Positions 26,871-39,979 are shown, counted from the stretch's first letter. The stretch: DNA of 64,000 nucleotides from Merluccius polli (GCA_030340625.1 JAOPHQ010002000.1:215001-279000), one strand, 5' to 3'. Translations and numbers: made by a program. Notes: generated from the sequence alone by a model not told the origin.

Positions 26871-27655
26871 ATAAACACATAAACACATGGATGTGTTTAT
26901 GTGTGTAAAAAGATGTTGGAGAGAAATACACACATTATGCTCATCTAATGCACACTTCCTGGAGCCCATTGCCCATCGCCCCGTGTAACACCCTGTCACC
27001 CTAGGTCACTTCCTGTGGCCATCCTCCAACCTGCGCTGTCCATGCTCTTCTATAACTGTACCGCAAACCTTGTTATGAACATGAATCTATTACTGCAACA
27101 GGAACACACGCATCACAGAACACGGCCCCACATGCCCTCTCACTCGGATCCCATCTGGTTGCAGGTTCAAGTCCCTGACCCGGAAACAGCCCCGTTGTAT
27201 CTGTGGTTCAGATGCCTCTTCCATAGCGGCATGCATCGAAATACCTCATATCAACAGTCTATTTAGAGTCAAGATGAATGAAAGGAGAATTCAGCTGAAC
27301 AAACAATTGAACGACTGACTGAACAAACTAACAATTTCCAGGCCAGGATGAAAGAGCGGGAGAAATTATTTGGGTTGAGGTTGCTCTGCTCTGCATCACA
27401 TCTAATGCATCCCTCCGATGGTCACGTGACCACCATCATCATCACCACCACCACCACCAGCATCACCATAACGTCAGTACTGAGCAGGTGCGAGGAGGAC
27501 TAACTCTGGGCTGCGGCGGTAATGACACAATCTATTCTGCCAAACTACATTAGCCCCGGTAAAGATTTTTTTCATTAGGAGACCACACATAATGGGTTGA
27601 TGAGATTATTACACAATGTACAGATGCAATGTAGCTGACTTGAATTTACCGAGTT
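26871..27655. other. Non-coding stretch, no gene seen
   Basis: Unique-looking sequence with a short CAC/CAT triplet run at about 27433-27470 and a region from 27500 to 27660 rich in ATTA/TAAT cores. No coding exon was recognised. Confidence 0.45.
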
Positions 27656-27682
27656 GATGAGACAGTGTGCGTGGGTCTATGA

Positions 27683-27714
<32 letters not shown>

Positions 27715-27741
27715 CATGAGACAGTGTGCATGGGTCTATGA

Positions 27742-27785
<44 letters not shown>

Positions 27786-27858
27786 GGGGAAATATCCTCT
27801 ATTGCTCTTAATTCAAGGCAATTTCAGTGTGTGTGAGACAGTGTGCGTGGGTCTATCA

Positions 27859-27910
<52 letters not shown>

Positions 27911-27950
27911 GAGGAAATATCCTCTATTGCTCTCAATTCAAGGCAATCTC
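27656..27950. repeat. Tandem units with (GT)n tails
   Basis: Three copies of GAGACAGTGTGCRTGGGTCTATSAGCAG each end in (GT)n. The second and third are followed by a shared block beginning AAATATCCTCTATTGCTCT and ending in TTCAAGGCAAT. The local tandem duplication is about 160 bases per unit. Confidence 0.85.
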
Positions 27951-28341
27951 ACAACATCGCTTGTGAGGATATGCATTAATAAACAAAGCAAAGAGTTCAG
28001 CAACAGCAGCTTCGTAACAGTCTCTTACCTCACTCACAGTGTTTCACCTTGCTTTCAGTAAGCGGGGGAAGGGGATCCCTGTATTCAATAGAGTTAGGTA
28101 CTATTCGGGGGGGGGGGGCATATTGCCCACCAGTAGTCAAAGGATATACTTTGTATTCATTGTCAACTATACACATGGCGACCACCAGTATACAGGTTGA
28201 TTTCAGCCAATAGTGTACCCAAGCAAAAGGATCCACAGAATCACAACATGTACCAGGGTCAACACACACACACTGAATGTATGCATGCAGACTTTACAGT
28301 ACAAAGCCCCTGTTTGTTATGAGCCCCTGTGTGCGTGCATG

Positions 28342-28342
<1 letters not shown>

Positions 28343-28412
<70 letters not shown>

Positions 28413-28460
28413 CTGTGTGTGTGTGTGTGTGTGTATCTGTGTGTGTGTGTGTGTGTGTCT
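28343..28460. repeat. (GT)n microsatellite
   Basis: Over 45 GT dinucleotides with ACCT and ATCT interruptions. Confidence 0.95.
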
Positions 28461-28934
28461 GCACGTAAGCGTGTTTTGGGATCCACACACCGGTGGAACC
28501 CACCACCAGCTGAGGACATCCATGTTTGGTGGAGTCTTGTTGCCGTGGCAGCGCCTCATTTTGTAAATAAGGGATGGAAGGCGATCTGCGCTCCAGACAA
28601 GTGCAACCCTGGCTTCAGGGAGGGCCGCTGGCTGCTGGGCTATATTTAGCAGGTGGCTAAACGTTGTCTTTTTTGACCCACATCTGCCTAATGAGTTTAG
28701 GTGTTTCGGATGCACCTCGTAATTTTTCCAAACATTTCAAGATCAAGTTAAACTTTATTATGATCCCAGAGGGCAATTGTTTCGCAGGCCAAGTGCACCT
28801 CAGCAAAAGACAGCACGAGAAAAATGTAACATGTAAAAAGATAGTAGAGAGCAATAGACAGCAAGAAGGATAACACAAAAGTTAAAAAGACATGAGACAT
28901 GCGCCACAGTGGGCCGTATTCTTGAGTGGAAAAT

Positions 28935-28935
<1 letters not shown>

Positions 28936-28971
<36 letters not shown>

Positions 28972-29156
28972 ATACACACACTGAGAGAGAGAGAGACACG
29001 TTGCTGTCCTTAAAATGAATCCTTCACGTTCCTACACTACGATACACGTCGATCCTTTCTTTATGGTCCATCCCATGTCTCAGTCACAGACACATGACCA
29101 CACATGCTCTTCCTGTCACACACACACAACACACACACACACACACACACACACAC
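28936..29156. repeat. (CA)n microsatellites
   Basis: Two CA arrays (28936-28980 and 29118-29156) are separated by about 130 bases of other sequence. Confidence 0.9.
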
Positions 29157-29283
29157 TTCACGTCAATACATGAATTCTAATCAAATGACTATTCTAAGTT
29201 GGTGACCCACAGTTCAATGCGGACCACGGTATTAATACAACCTCAATACTGAGGACTGCATGGTGGCAGGGACCAGGGGGCAG

Positions 29284-29331
29284 CACCCTGCTTCCTCACC
29301 CTGCTTCCTCACCCTGCTTCCTCACCCTGCT
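29284..29331. repeat. 14-base tandem repeat
   Basis: The unit ACCCTGCTTCCTC is repeated three to four times without change. Confidence 0.85.
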
Positions 29332-29612
29332 ACAGACACAAACACTGACTTAACACTTCCTTTCGCCTCAGCCATGCAAGCCAAGCAAGTGCTTTAGCTA
29401 GACAGCAGACTTTTGTGTCCGCAGAACGGATGAATTCCCCGGCCTTGCCGAGCCCCGCGTAACCAGTTGATTAAAGGTATAAATCTGAGCTGTGTTCACC
29501 ACCAGGACCCATTCTGATGAGTGACAGCAAGCTGTTGTTGTAGTGGCTCCTGAACATAACATGTTCCTCTAAATACGCTGATGGATGCAGGTAGCATGTG
29601 GAGCTTAATCGC

Positions 29613-29614
<2 letters not shown>

Positions 29615-29706
<92 letters not shown>
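29615..29706. repeat. (GT)n microsatellite
   Basis: About 46 uninterrupted GT dinucleotides. Confidence 0.95.
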
Positions 29707-29708
<2 letters not shown>

Positions 29709-32700
29709 ATGGCAGCATTGTGGCATTCTGTCTTCAAAGAGTGCCTAGGGCTTTGCCTACAGTATTGCTGGCACAAATCACTAATCTTTTCCCTGCGTAA
29801 ACCAGAAGCAATTGTCCGCACTCTCTCACTCAGCGCCCGCTGGCTATCTCCCCTCCAACGCTCAGCTCTAGGCAGTCGTCTCCATGTGGGTTACCGCTAG
29901 CCCGGCCTTATCACCTCTCCGTCTTACCTCGCCTAAATCCCTACTATAATTTTCACCAACTTTAATTAGTTCATGTCCAGAAGAACTGCTAATCCTTTGC
30001 AGGGGCCAGACCAGAGACGCTTTTTGGCGGTGATGTTCTTCCCGGGTTTCCCCATGGATCACAATGCTGGTGTCGTACATGTCCAAACCCTCACCACATT
30101 GTTTTTTATTACTGTTATTATAGACCATAGTTTTCACCAATTCAACAATTGTAATTCACTGAAAGATAAGTTATCTTTGTTTCTGAAAAATCCAGACACA
30201 CACACATGTAGAAAGAAAGGAATCAGGAAGAAAAGTTTCAACTGGGAGTAAAGTCTCCCAGCTGACACACACACAGTGTAAAACACACGGTTGCTGTGAA
30301 GGATTAGTCAGTGAGTCAGTGGTGCAAAATGCTCAGTTTAACAGATGAGCTTCTCCTTCCTCCGTCTTCAATACACCAGGAGCACATGATCCACTTTTTA
30401 CCAATAAGCATTGCGATCCTAAGGACCTTTGCACACCTGGCAGGGGGATATTATATGGGGTGTGGGGGGGAGTAATTCTGTTAGCCAAGTCTACCCCGTC
30501 TAGCCTCTGTCCATACATAGTCTGAGGATTTTGTAAAAAGTCTACTCAGAGGAGCTACACATGAAGTAAAAACAGATAATTCACCTTGCGACCATCTTGG
30601 CTCCATCTTGGAGCTTTGGACCCTATCCAACTCGCTCAAATGACTCTATGCATAAGGTCCCCCGAGCACGGTCTGAATTTGGAAAGTCAGCCTTTTATTT
30701 TAGTGGCCCATATTCTTGGAATGATCTTCAACACAAGCTAAAATTCAGTGCTCTACTAACATATGGACAATGATCACAAACCTCCCTGCTTCAATGTTTT
30801 AACTGATGTTTTCTTTATTCTCATCTGTGTTTTTTTTTATTTTTTTTAGCTTGTCTGTAACTTGACATCGTTATAAATGAGGGCAACCTCAATGGTTCTT
30901 CGAGTTTAAATAAAAGTTTGAAATTTACATTTTACATTTAGGGCATTTAGCAGATGCTTTTGTCCAAAGCGACTTACAATAAATATGTTTGTGCAACAAT
31001 ATATTGCTGTCAGTACAGTAAGGATGTCAATAGAAAAAGTTTCATCATAATTGCTAGGTTAAACCCATCCTCATATACAACAACGATAGCTACGGTACGA
31101 TGCTGCTACATGATGGTAAGTACTATGTTTAAGTGCCAGGATGGTAAATGAAATCAAATGAAATCGTGGATGCTTAGTAAGGGAACTGAATGTGGAATTC
31201 TGCACCAAGCTAGCGTTTACAACCAAGATGGCCGGTAGATAGATAAGGCCCATGCCCCACTATTTCCACCGACGTCCTCCATGTCCGGCTGTGCAGATAA
31301 CCGGTTGACAAAGCGATCATGTCCACACCCGCCATCTCCTATTAAGAGTGCTAAACTGAAAAGGAAGACAGCCTAAACTCAACACCCACCCCAGCTGTAC
31401 ACGTAGACCTGGTATTCAAGTATCAGGATTTCCTATGAAATGAAATGGCAGGGGTGACCTATATGGCTCGATGTGAACTTTAAACCTATCGTGACAACGG
31501 TCACACAAAACACGTGAAACCTTTTATATGTCTTTACATGGGATTAACCACAAATGCGTTGAGAGTATTTTCATTTAAAAAAAAGAACTCAACCTGCTAT
31601 AATCTAAAATCCACAACAGGGATCATCCTACACCTAGTTGACAGAATTGTGAATGGTACCATTATTTTAATGGGGAAAAGGTGTACCAGTAATTACATCA
31701 TTATGGTGAGCTGTCGTCAAAATTGGACTGCAGCTTTGGAAAAGCCAGTTTAATTACCTACCTATGTTATGCCATGATAAATGAATCAAAAATTCACTTT
31801 AAATTCATCTGACAATTGTATCAATATTCTTTAAACAACACTAATGAACATAGGGAATGTGTGAAAAGAAGAAAGAAAGAAGAAAGTAAAGATGAAAGCA
31901 TAAGCAAACCAGCAACAACAGGTGACACTTTGTCGCTGGCATTGCAGCCTTGAAAATGACAATCAAAGGCAGGCATTATCATCGAATGGGGACAGAGAGA
32001 CCCATTTATTAAGCCTTTTACCTCAAAAGACATGCAGCAGCACAGTGGATTACCGGCAGCTGGCTTACAGTCAGGTATTTAGAGTCTCTGTTCGCAGAAA
32101 AACCCCAGAGCCACTAGAGGAACAGGCAGAGAAATGACAACGGCAACAATGTTGTGTTGAAATAACACACAGTATTTTTTGCAGGGGTCAATGTTTAGTT
32201 TTGTCTTATTATGCTGGATATCCGTAATATCATGGGAAAAACACAAAAACAGACTTATTTTGAGTTGGCACAGCATAAATAAATGAAACTGTTAATATAT
32301 ATACAAATACATGAAAGAAATACCACAGGACACAGGTTTTGTTCAAATTGGCGACAACACACAAACAGAATGAGCTGGGAATCAATGCGTAAAATCACAG
32401 AGGCGTGTGTGTCCTTGTTGAGTAGCGAGTGGAACAGACAAGCTCTCAACGTTGGCAAACATTTCACAGTGATCCACAAGCAAAGCCAACGATGGAGAGT
32501 GGCAGGTTTCTGATGCAACACGAGCCAGGCGTACTCCAAGCAGAGTTGAGGGGTCTGTGTCAGCAACACCCTAATGGGCCAAAAGCACCACCCTGGACGG
32601 ACAGGAAGACCACTCTAACAGGCCAGAGCTCCTCCTTGGTAGGAAGGAGAAGGGGGAACAATTCAATTCAATTCAACTTTATTTCGCCATGTATACAGAT

Positions 32701-35215
32701 ACTAGGCAACACACACACACTGTTCTCCTGCACGAGATCTCCACGGCCGCCTCACAAGCGCCGCACCAGAGTTATTTAAGACATTTGGAAAAGGAAAATA
32801 TAGCATAACATGAGGAGAGGGGAGGAGAACAAAAGCAACCCCCAGAATATGCCCCTATGGGGAGTACAGTGTGGGAACAGGAAAAAACACCTCAGCAACA
32901 AAAAGCACATACACTTTACAACATGAAAACACATGACTTGCAACAGGGGAGGGGAGTGGGGTGGGGGAGGTAATCCAGCACAGGCAAGCTGCAGCCTTTC
33001 GGCGCTGGTCTCAGACCCGCTTGTTAGACTGGGGGTACAAAGCGGCGAAGGCGTGGGATGTGGGTAGTGGGGGAGGGGTGATTGCATATCTGTATATATG
33101 TACGTATGTATGTATGTATGTATGTATGTATGTGTATATATAGTCCGTGAATGTGTAGGCCTGGAGAGTCGCCTCGCCTGGCACCACCATCTCGATGTCA
33201 TGGACACGGCCTGGCAAGACCCTGATATCGAGTTAAAGAAACAATTGAACAACAATGTCTATGTCATTCTTAACAGGCATCATTTCAAATTGTTAGTGTT
33301 AGAGAAACGGCTTTGACCAACACAGCACACACAACCCTCCTCCTATCCAGCCGCCTTTCAGCAGCCTCCTGATCAAAACATCTGAATGACACTAATGTGG
33401 ACAGCATCTTGTTCTGCTAATGAGATTAGAACAAGATCTCCAACACAACGCAGGACAAGTGCTACCTCCATCATGATTAATGAAGTGCCTCACAAACTCC
33501 TCTCTGGGAATCTATTGATTGAGCCCGCTGTAGCTGGGCTGGCCTCGGCCTGAATTAATCTGCCAACAAAATATGCAAGACGAATGTCCTCCGCTCCTTT
33601 CAGTGGTGCTATTGCGAGGCAGATATACATTCACTGTCATTCACTGCCAAGCCAGTCAATCACTCTGCTGGACCAAAAATGAAGTCTGGAGACTTGTGTG
33701 CAAAAAGTTCTGTTGCTGCCAATGAGTGCAAATTATGAACCTACTGGGATTACATTTGAGAGGTAAAAGACATAAACATGATTCATTTGTCGGTACGTTT
33801 TCGCCCTGGCAGTAAATCTTTCTTTTTAACCACGATATTGAAAATGAGTTGTAGAATTGATGTACTTTGTGAACTTCAAATGTAAAATATATAACTAGAG
33901 TGGTTTGCATAGAGTAAACGCAGATCCATCTAGTTGAGTAAGGAGATTGTAGGGGACACTGGGAGCCTAGGAGGGAGAGGATGTCATACTTTGACACGTC
34001 ACTTTGTCCAAACAGCTCTTCTTCACAAGGACACAGCCTAAGCCAACACTAACACTAACTGATGCGTTGAAACCAAGGCGTCTCCCTCTGCTTCCCCCCC
34101 ACAATTTCAATCTTTTGGGCAGTGCGCCGACTCGCTGTCTCTCGCCCAAAGATCTCATGGGTTTGTGCGTTCTGTGTCCTCTTGCACTGCCGTGAGATCT
34201 TCTCATATGGGTAATTGCTTACTAGACTGAAGAATAGAAGAAGAAGAAGAAAAAAAACACATTTCTAGTAACGATCTCTACTGAGACGGAAAAACCAAGT
34301 CAAAGGTGGTTGCTGTACTTCTCCAACTGGGGAGCCTCACGTCGGTCTCAGGTATACTAATGTCCGCAATGTTCCATCTCATCTATGATTCATAGCCATG
34401 AGCCATAGCCACTATATGAGCATGACCTCATATGGAGCCAATCAAACGACCACACAAGACGAACCAGAATCATCTGTTTGCCGTGGGGGATGATATTTAT
34501 TATGGGACAGCGTATAATAAGGCAATTTAATAAGGCAACTTGCAGCAGCGCAGCAACAACCATTGTGGTTACGCAAGAACCCTATTACCTCTTGTTCTTT
34601 TTCTAGTTTGGTCCACACATGCATTTCAAAGACTATATGGTAGTTAAAAGGGTTTACGTCTATCTCTACGAATTCTCCTCAAAGGTGCTGTAGGTAAGAT
34701 TTAACAGCTATTATTAGGGTGTAATTTGTTATAATGGCCTAGCTATCCACCAACTATTAGTGAGTGAAACGTGCTGTGAGAATATCTGTTTCGAGTCGAC
34801 GGCGCCATTTTAGACTGCTCCCAGCTTATTTCTGACCTATCAGGGCGTCTCTACCCTGATTGGTTTGGAGAATCCATCTCGCCTGTCAATCACAGATGCG
34901 TGAAACGCAATACTCCTCAACGCCGGAGAAACATCTGACATACTAACCACTTTTTTTCCCCAGCACCTGCTAGAGTCTGTGCATGCCCACGCGCACATGG
35001 CATATCATATGCCATATATTACGCGCACATATAAGGACCATATATAGCGTGTTCAGAACCTTGTCATTACTCAACATCACGACAGGCATACCCCCACTTA
35101 AACAGCTTCAGAGTAACAAGTCCCTAGTAGAGCAGATCTGGTGTCAGCCGTAGGGATGCGGAGTATAAAAAAAAGAGACCCTTGTGCAAAGCCAATCAGG
35201 GTGCGACAAATGAGC
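29707..35215. other. Non-coding stretch, no gene seen
   Basis: Contains a short dispersed-repeat fragment at about 30925-30985 (ATTTAGCAGATGCTTTTGTC, CAAAGCGACTTACA), a phrase typical of many fish repeats. It also contains an (ATGT)n run (33102-33131) and a conserved-looking patch at 33360-33600. No exon was recognised. Confidence 0.45.
33102..33131. repeat. (ATGT)n microsatellite
   Basis: About seven ATGT tetranucleotides. Confidence 0.9.
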
Positions 35216-35219
35216 AGGC

Positions 35220-35321
35220 AGGGGAATTGGGGGGGGAGGTGGGGGGGGGGGGTCCTGCTGGATTCCGGTGGCGTCCGGGTATAAGGGTGTGGAGAGATTC
35301 CAGGAGGCTCCAGAAGATTTT

Positions 35322-35358
<37 letters not shown>

Positions 35359-35690
35359 TCGGGGGGGGTGGGGGGGGGGGGGGGGGGGGGGGGGGGTGGG
35401 GGGGGGGAGGGGAGGGGGTGTGGGTGTGTGGTGGGGGAACCTGAGAGGGAGCGAGAGAGAGGAGAGAGGGGGGGTGTGTGGGGAATAGAGTGGAGAGAAA
35501 AGGAGAAAGGGAAGGGGTGGGGTGTGTGTGTGGGGGTTTGGTGGTGTGTGTGGTGTTGTGGTGTGTGTGTGTGTGAGTGTGTGTGAAAGAGAGGGAGCGA
35601 GAGAGACAGAATGTGAAAGAGAGAGAAAGCGAGTGACTGAGAGCGTTGGCGAGAGAGAGAAAGAGAGAGAGAGAGAGTGTGGAGAAGACA
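35220..35690. repeat. Strongly purine/G-rich satellite block
   Basis: Successive G tracts (35230-35252 and 35360-35420), (GA)n runs, (GTGTGG)n and GAGAGA units leave the plus strand almost without C. The proline-serine frame of 254 codons on the minus strand is an artefact of this composition. Confidence 0.85.
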
Positions 35691-37375
35691 AACGGTTCTG
35701 GCTGCGACCCGGCTGGACTTTAAACGCCAGGAACAGGTGGTGGCCCGGGTTTAAAGGGTCTGTGTTGGTTTCTCCACCCATTTTCACGCTCTGGTACCAA
35801 GGTCCTTCACAGAGGACATGTTGGCCATTCTCACAGCCAAACCACATACAGTAGCATGACATATTTGTGGGTTGGCAGGGGGTACCAGGATCTATTGAAC
35901 AGGCTCTTGAATATTCAAATGTATTATCACATGCTATTGATTTGAAATAATTTTTTTTGAGGCTGTCATAGGCAAAAGCACACTAAATCATGCATTGCTC
36001 CTGTCTTTTATGTTATCAAGCACACAATGGACCCACTCAGACATCCACACACTCCTGCTTCAGATATCCACATATAACATGCAAGATCTGTCCGAGACAT
36101 TACATAACCCTACGGCTTCACATTAACATGCATCTCAACCTGTGTCTCTATAGTTGCTCCACATGATTTTAATTCACTTCACTCCACGTCAAATTGATTA
36201 CAAAACAGCACCATATGTTCACTTGGAACTAATATTTGAACCTTTTTCAGATTTTCCTCTCCAACTCCAATTCCAAAACATTTGAACAGTAAGACCTGAA
36301 CAAAATACTGATTATGTTATATTATTATTTCTGGTTGACATTGTTAACATTAATAAGACCCATGTTGGCACATTCAACAGTCACTTCATATTTGAGTAAT
36401 TTAATAACCATAAGGGATCTAATTAGCCTGTGGGCTAGCAGGCTGCTGGACGTATCAACACCCATATTTTTAGCCTAACACACATTTTAACAGCAAGTTT
36501 GAACAGGGTGTAATAGAAAGTAAGTGGGTCAAATGTTTTAGTGAAGACATGCTGCGCAAATTAGTAATGAACTGATTTTTAACTCATTACTAATCTACTA
36601 TTTTCAAATGGTGTTATTATTATATGTCTTTCCATCTCAGCACCTATTGTACCTCACTGTCCCTGGAAGGAGGGATTCCTCTTCTGTGTTCATGTATTTG
36701 AGGAGGTTTTCCTTGCCCTTTAAGAGGGCTTAGTGTCAGGGAGTGTCGTATAATGTGGGCCTGTGAAGGAAGCCCTTTGAGACTGTAACCGCGGGCTATA
36801 CAAATACAATTGAGCAGAATTGGCTGTGGGGACAGTTTTCAAAGAGATTTTTCCCAAAGAACGTTACTTTATTTAATATGTGTTTCGTGGTGATACATCA
36901 ATTAGACTTTTCAATTAAATCAATTCTACATCGCTCCACTGCGCTAATATTTCTTTATAATATTTCTTTATATATTTTGATTGATCAATCATGACAGTGG
37001 TGAAGCAGAATGGAATTGTCCTTACAGCGCCATCATCAACCAGCATGTAAGAGATGAAGCTCCCTCTCTCTCTCTTCATATCCCTGTCTCTCGCTCTCTC
37101 TTTCTCCCTCTCTGTCTCATTCTGCCTATCTGTATAGTTCTGAAACAAATAGACAGAGAGGCAGAGAGAGAGACAGAGACACAGAGTGTGCAGCATCCCT
37201 ATATAAAGCATCATCCGTTACATTCTTCAGTCCCGCTAGGTTCCTCTGGCAACCCTGTCTCCGCTCTGTCGCCATGGCAATGGATAGGCAGTGTACCTCC
37301 CGTGTGGGCTTTCAGAGCGGGGAGCAAAGGGCTAATTTTACGCAAAGAGTCATCAGATCAAAAGTGGAGGCAACA
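35691..37375. other. Non-coding stretch, no gene seen
   Basis: AT-rich sequence with a short (CT)n/(GA)n inverted pair at about 37062-37180. No exon was recognised. Confidence 0.5.
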
Positions 37376-37449
37376 CGGCTACATCACGGCTACGTCACGG
37401 GGGCTACGTCACGGCTACATCACAGCTACGTCACAGCTACGTCACAGCA
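37376..37449. repeat. GCTACRTCAC minisatellite with CRE-like cores
   Basis: Six copies of GCTAC(A/G)TCAC stand in a row with one- to four-base spacers. Four of them carry TACGTCA, the complement of the ATF/CREB-type core TGACGTA. The array lies about 0.9 kb downstream (in fgf13 sense) of the fgf13 V-type exon, inside its first intron. Whether it binds a factor is unknown. Confidence 0.75.
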
Positions 37450-38342
37450 CCACACATCCATATGAATTCAATGACAATTATTCACTGGTTAATGAGACAA
37501 GAGGGACCTTCAGGCCCGGCACCACAAGGGGTCTTAAGGGGGCTAAGCCCCCCTAAGACCCCTGTATTTCAGTTGTATATCAGTTGTATTTCAGTTGTAT
37601 TTCAGTTGTATTTTTGCCCCCTCTGTTTAAGCTTTATCTATAGAAAGATATTGAGCACTCTGCTAGTGTTATCTTATGTGAGTACTGTGACTCTGAGTAC
37701 AGATTAATAAATGTAGCCTATTCTTTGATGTTGAAAAAATAGTCTTATGTTGTTGTTATTTAGCCTTTCTGAGGCTATTGCATGGTTAAAATAATGCATT
37801 TTATTCTATGAAAAAAATGGTCCCCTCGCAAATGTCAGTCACTCCATCCTGTCCTGGCCTGGGGTCGTTGTGTTCAGTAGGACGACAAATGAGTCGTCTG
37901 TGTCTCTGTCACCTACATGTTAAAGTGACATAACGGCTGCTCCAAATAAATACAACGTATTTATAGACAATACGTGACAGACCGTTTAATAGCCAATGGG
38001 GCATCTTCTGTTTCCCTAAGTGGTTTTCAGTTTTTTTTCAGCTGTAAGGGGTATCGAACAAAGACTAAAAAAAAAACAATAGAAAAAAAAACAATCCCCC
38101 CAAAAACACCACATTAAACCAAACCAGGCGTGGTAATGGACACAACACACGTCGTCATGTGTCCAACCGTGAGATGCGTGCTTACAGCGCATCTAGTGAA
38201 CGGCCATCGGTCTGGAGGCTGAGCTTCCTCAGAAGGATGCGCATGCAGGGTCGCCATGGTGCGCGGTCGCTTTAAAACGGTGTTAAATGGGGGGCAGCAG
38301 CGGCGGCGATGCGATGCGAGCACGGCGAGGGTCGCCTCTTAC

Positions 38343-38511
38343 CCTTGGATGCATCCTTTTCTTCTCTAGGCTTCGCCACCTTTCCACTCATAGATCCCAG
38401 TTTGGATGTATAATTCCCGATCGAGGCAAGAATCGCGGTCCTTTCAATCGCTCGCAGTCCTCCTCGGTGCGATTCTCAAAACCAAATGGGTCAGGTGCCG
38501 AGATAAGGGCT
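38343..38511 (-). CDS. fgf13: fgf13 alternative first coding exon (V type), partial gene
   Basis: On the minus strand a 169-base exon has a strong acceptor (long T tract, then CCATTCTCCCCACAG) ending at 38512 and a donor (AAGG|GTAAGAG) after 38343. The start codon is at 38391-38389 with an in-frame stop upstream, and the coding part is 49 bases, reading MSGKVAKPREEKDASK plus one G. From memory, human FGF13 isoforms with the V exon begin MSGKVTKPKEEKDASK. The leftover G also matches the phase of the FGF13 common second exon (codon G|AG before PQLKG). FGF13 is an intracellular, non-secreted FGF-homologous factor that binds voltage-gated sodium channels and microtubules; alternative first exons decide its N-terminus. 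The common exons (beta-trefoil core) were not found in 1-38342. Which teleost paralogue (a or b) this is cannot be said. Confidence 0.83.
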
Positions 38512-38838
38512 CTGTGGGGAGAATGGGAGAATTAGAAGTAAAAAAAAAAAAAAAAAATGTAATAAAAATCGGTATCAAAAGGTCAAGGCAGACCAAAGAG
38601 AAACCCAACAGCCAAGCATTATCCCATACGTCCGCCCTATAATTGAAACGCGCCTCTCCAAACGCGTCCGCGGGGCAATTAAGGCGACCAACGGTTTCCC
38701 AACAAAACAAAGAAAATACATTATAGTCTATGATGCGTGGTCCCTCGTTTCCCATATGCCAGACATAACGTTTAAAAAAAACTACAAAAAAATACTACAA
38801 ATAAAATAAAAATAAAAAACGCGCACGACGTAGCCTAC

Positions 38839-39100
38839 CTTATCTCCTCCACGTTTCCCGCTACATCAATGCACATGGAGGACATAAAAAGGCTTTTCCT
38901 CCGTCAGCGCCGCTCCGTGATGCTGCATGCGGGGAGGAATCACGACCTGATGCGCTGTGACAAAGAGCGCAGCGAAACAGCGGCGAAAAAAAATTGCGCG
39001 CAGGTTTCCCACAAATCGACGCAACAATAAAAACGGACCAATAAAACCACAACCAACAACCAACCACCATCAACAACAACAACAACAACCACAAAAAAAA
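38839..39100 (-). promoter_or_regulatory. Probable fgf13 5' non-coding exon and promoter region
   Basis: The V-type exon has its own acceptor, so an upstream exon is expected. A minus-strand donor candidate (GGAGATAAG|GTAGGC) ends an exon at 38839. The sequence above it (to about 39100) is richer in CG dinucleotides than its surroundings and holds no long frame. The upper boundary and start site are guesses, and no TATA box was identified. Confidence 0.4.
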
Positions 39101-39976
39101 CCCGGCACGACTACACTACACTACACTACCCTACTACACTACACTACAATACAATACAATACACTACCCCCCTTTCTATTTGGGTGGGGGGGGGTGGGGT
39201 GATGGGGGAGGAGGGGGGAGATACGGAATATCCTACAATAAGAAAAAGGAGAAAAGCATCCGCTGTGAAGCGCGTCCTTGCTGCTTTATTTCTAAGGGGT
39301 CGGAGCTGCGGAATCAACAGATGTGGAAATGAGCGCAGCAGCAGCAGCGCGTGGTGGCTGTTGGACCTGATGTGTTTTATTATGTGTTTTAGTGTGTGAA
39401 ATATGTATACGCGTTGCTCATGTGTGTGTGGCATTGGCTCCTAAATAGTGTGTTTAATAGGCCTAACGCTGCGCCGTTTTAGAGCGACGTTGAGCAATAT
39501 TAGGCTATTTAAAGCTGTGTGGCCAGCTTTGTGTCAGCACAACCGTCCTGAAGAGGAAAAACCAAAAAAAACGTATGATTTAATGAGTTGAGCCCAAATA
39601 AGATACAGATGCCACAGTATCATTTCAGTTAAATCCAATAAGGAAGAAGATACAACGGTGATTAACTTTTATGAGGTGCATATCTGGCCCTATTTTATAC
39701 ATATCCATGACGCGGCTGGGGCCCCGAGAGAAAAAAGGATATAACACATAAATAAGAGACCACTGATGACATTGAAGAACACGCATTTCAAAAGCAAGAT
39801 AAGGAAACTTTATAAGATAAAAAAGATAAACTGGGTTATCTAGAACCTGGTTGGAGTCAACTTACCTGGTGGGCGAGGCGACCAAGTATAGACTAGTTAC
39901 CTAACAACAACAACCACCAGTCATTAGAAATGCATCCCCCGTGCGTAATCATTCTCCACAATGTCTCCCTCTCCCT

Positions 39977-39979
<3 letters not shown>

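Noticed and set aside
35098..35862. 254-codon Pro/Ser-rich frame on the minus strand
   Set aside because: It comes from the G-rich satellite block at 35220-35690; there is no splice context or known domain.
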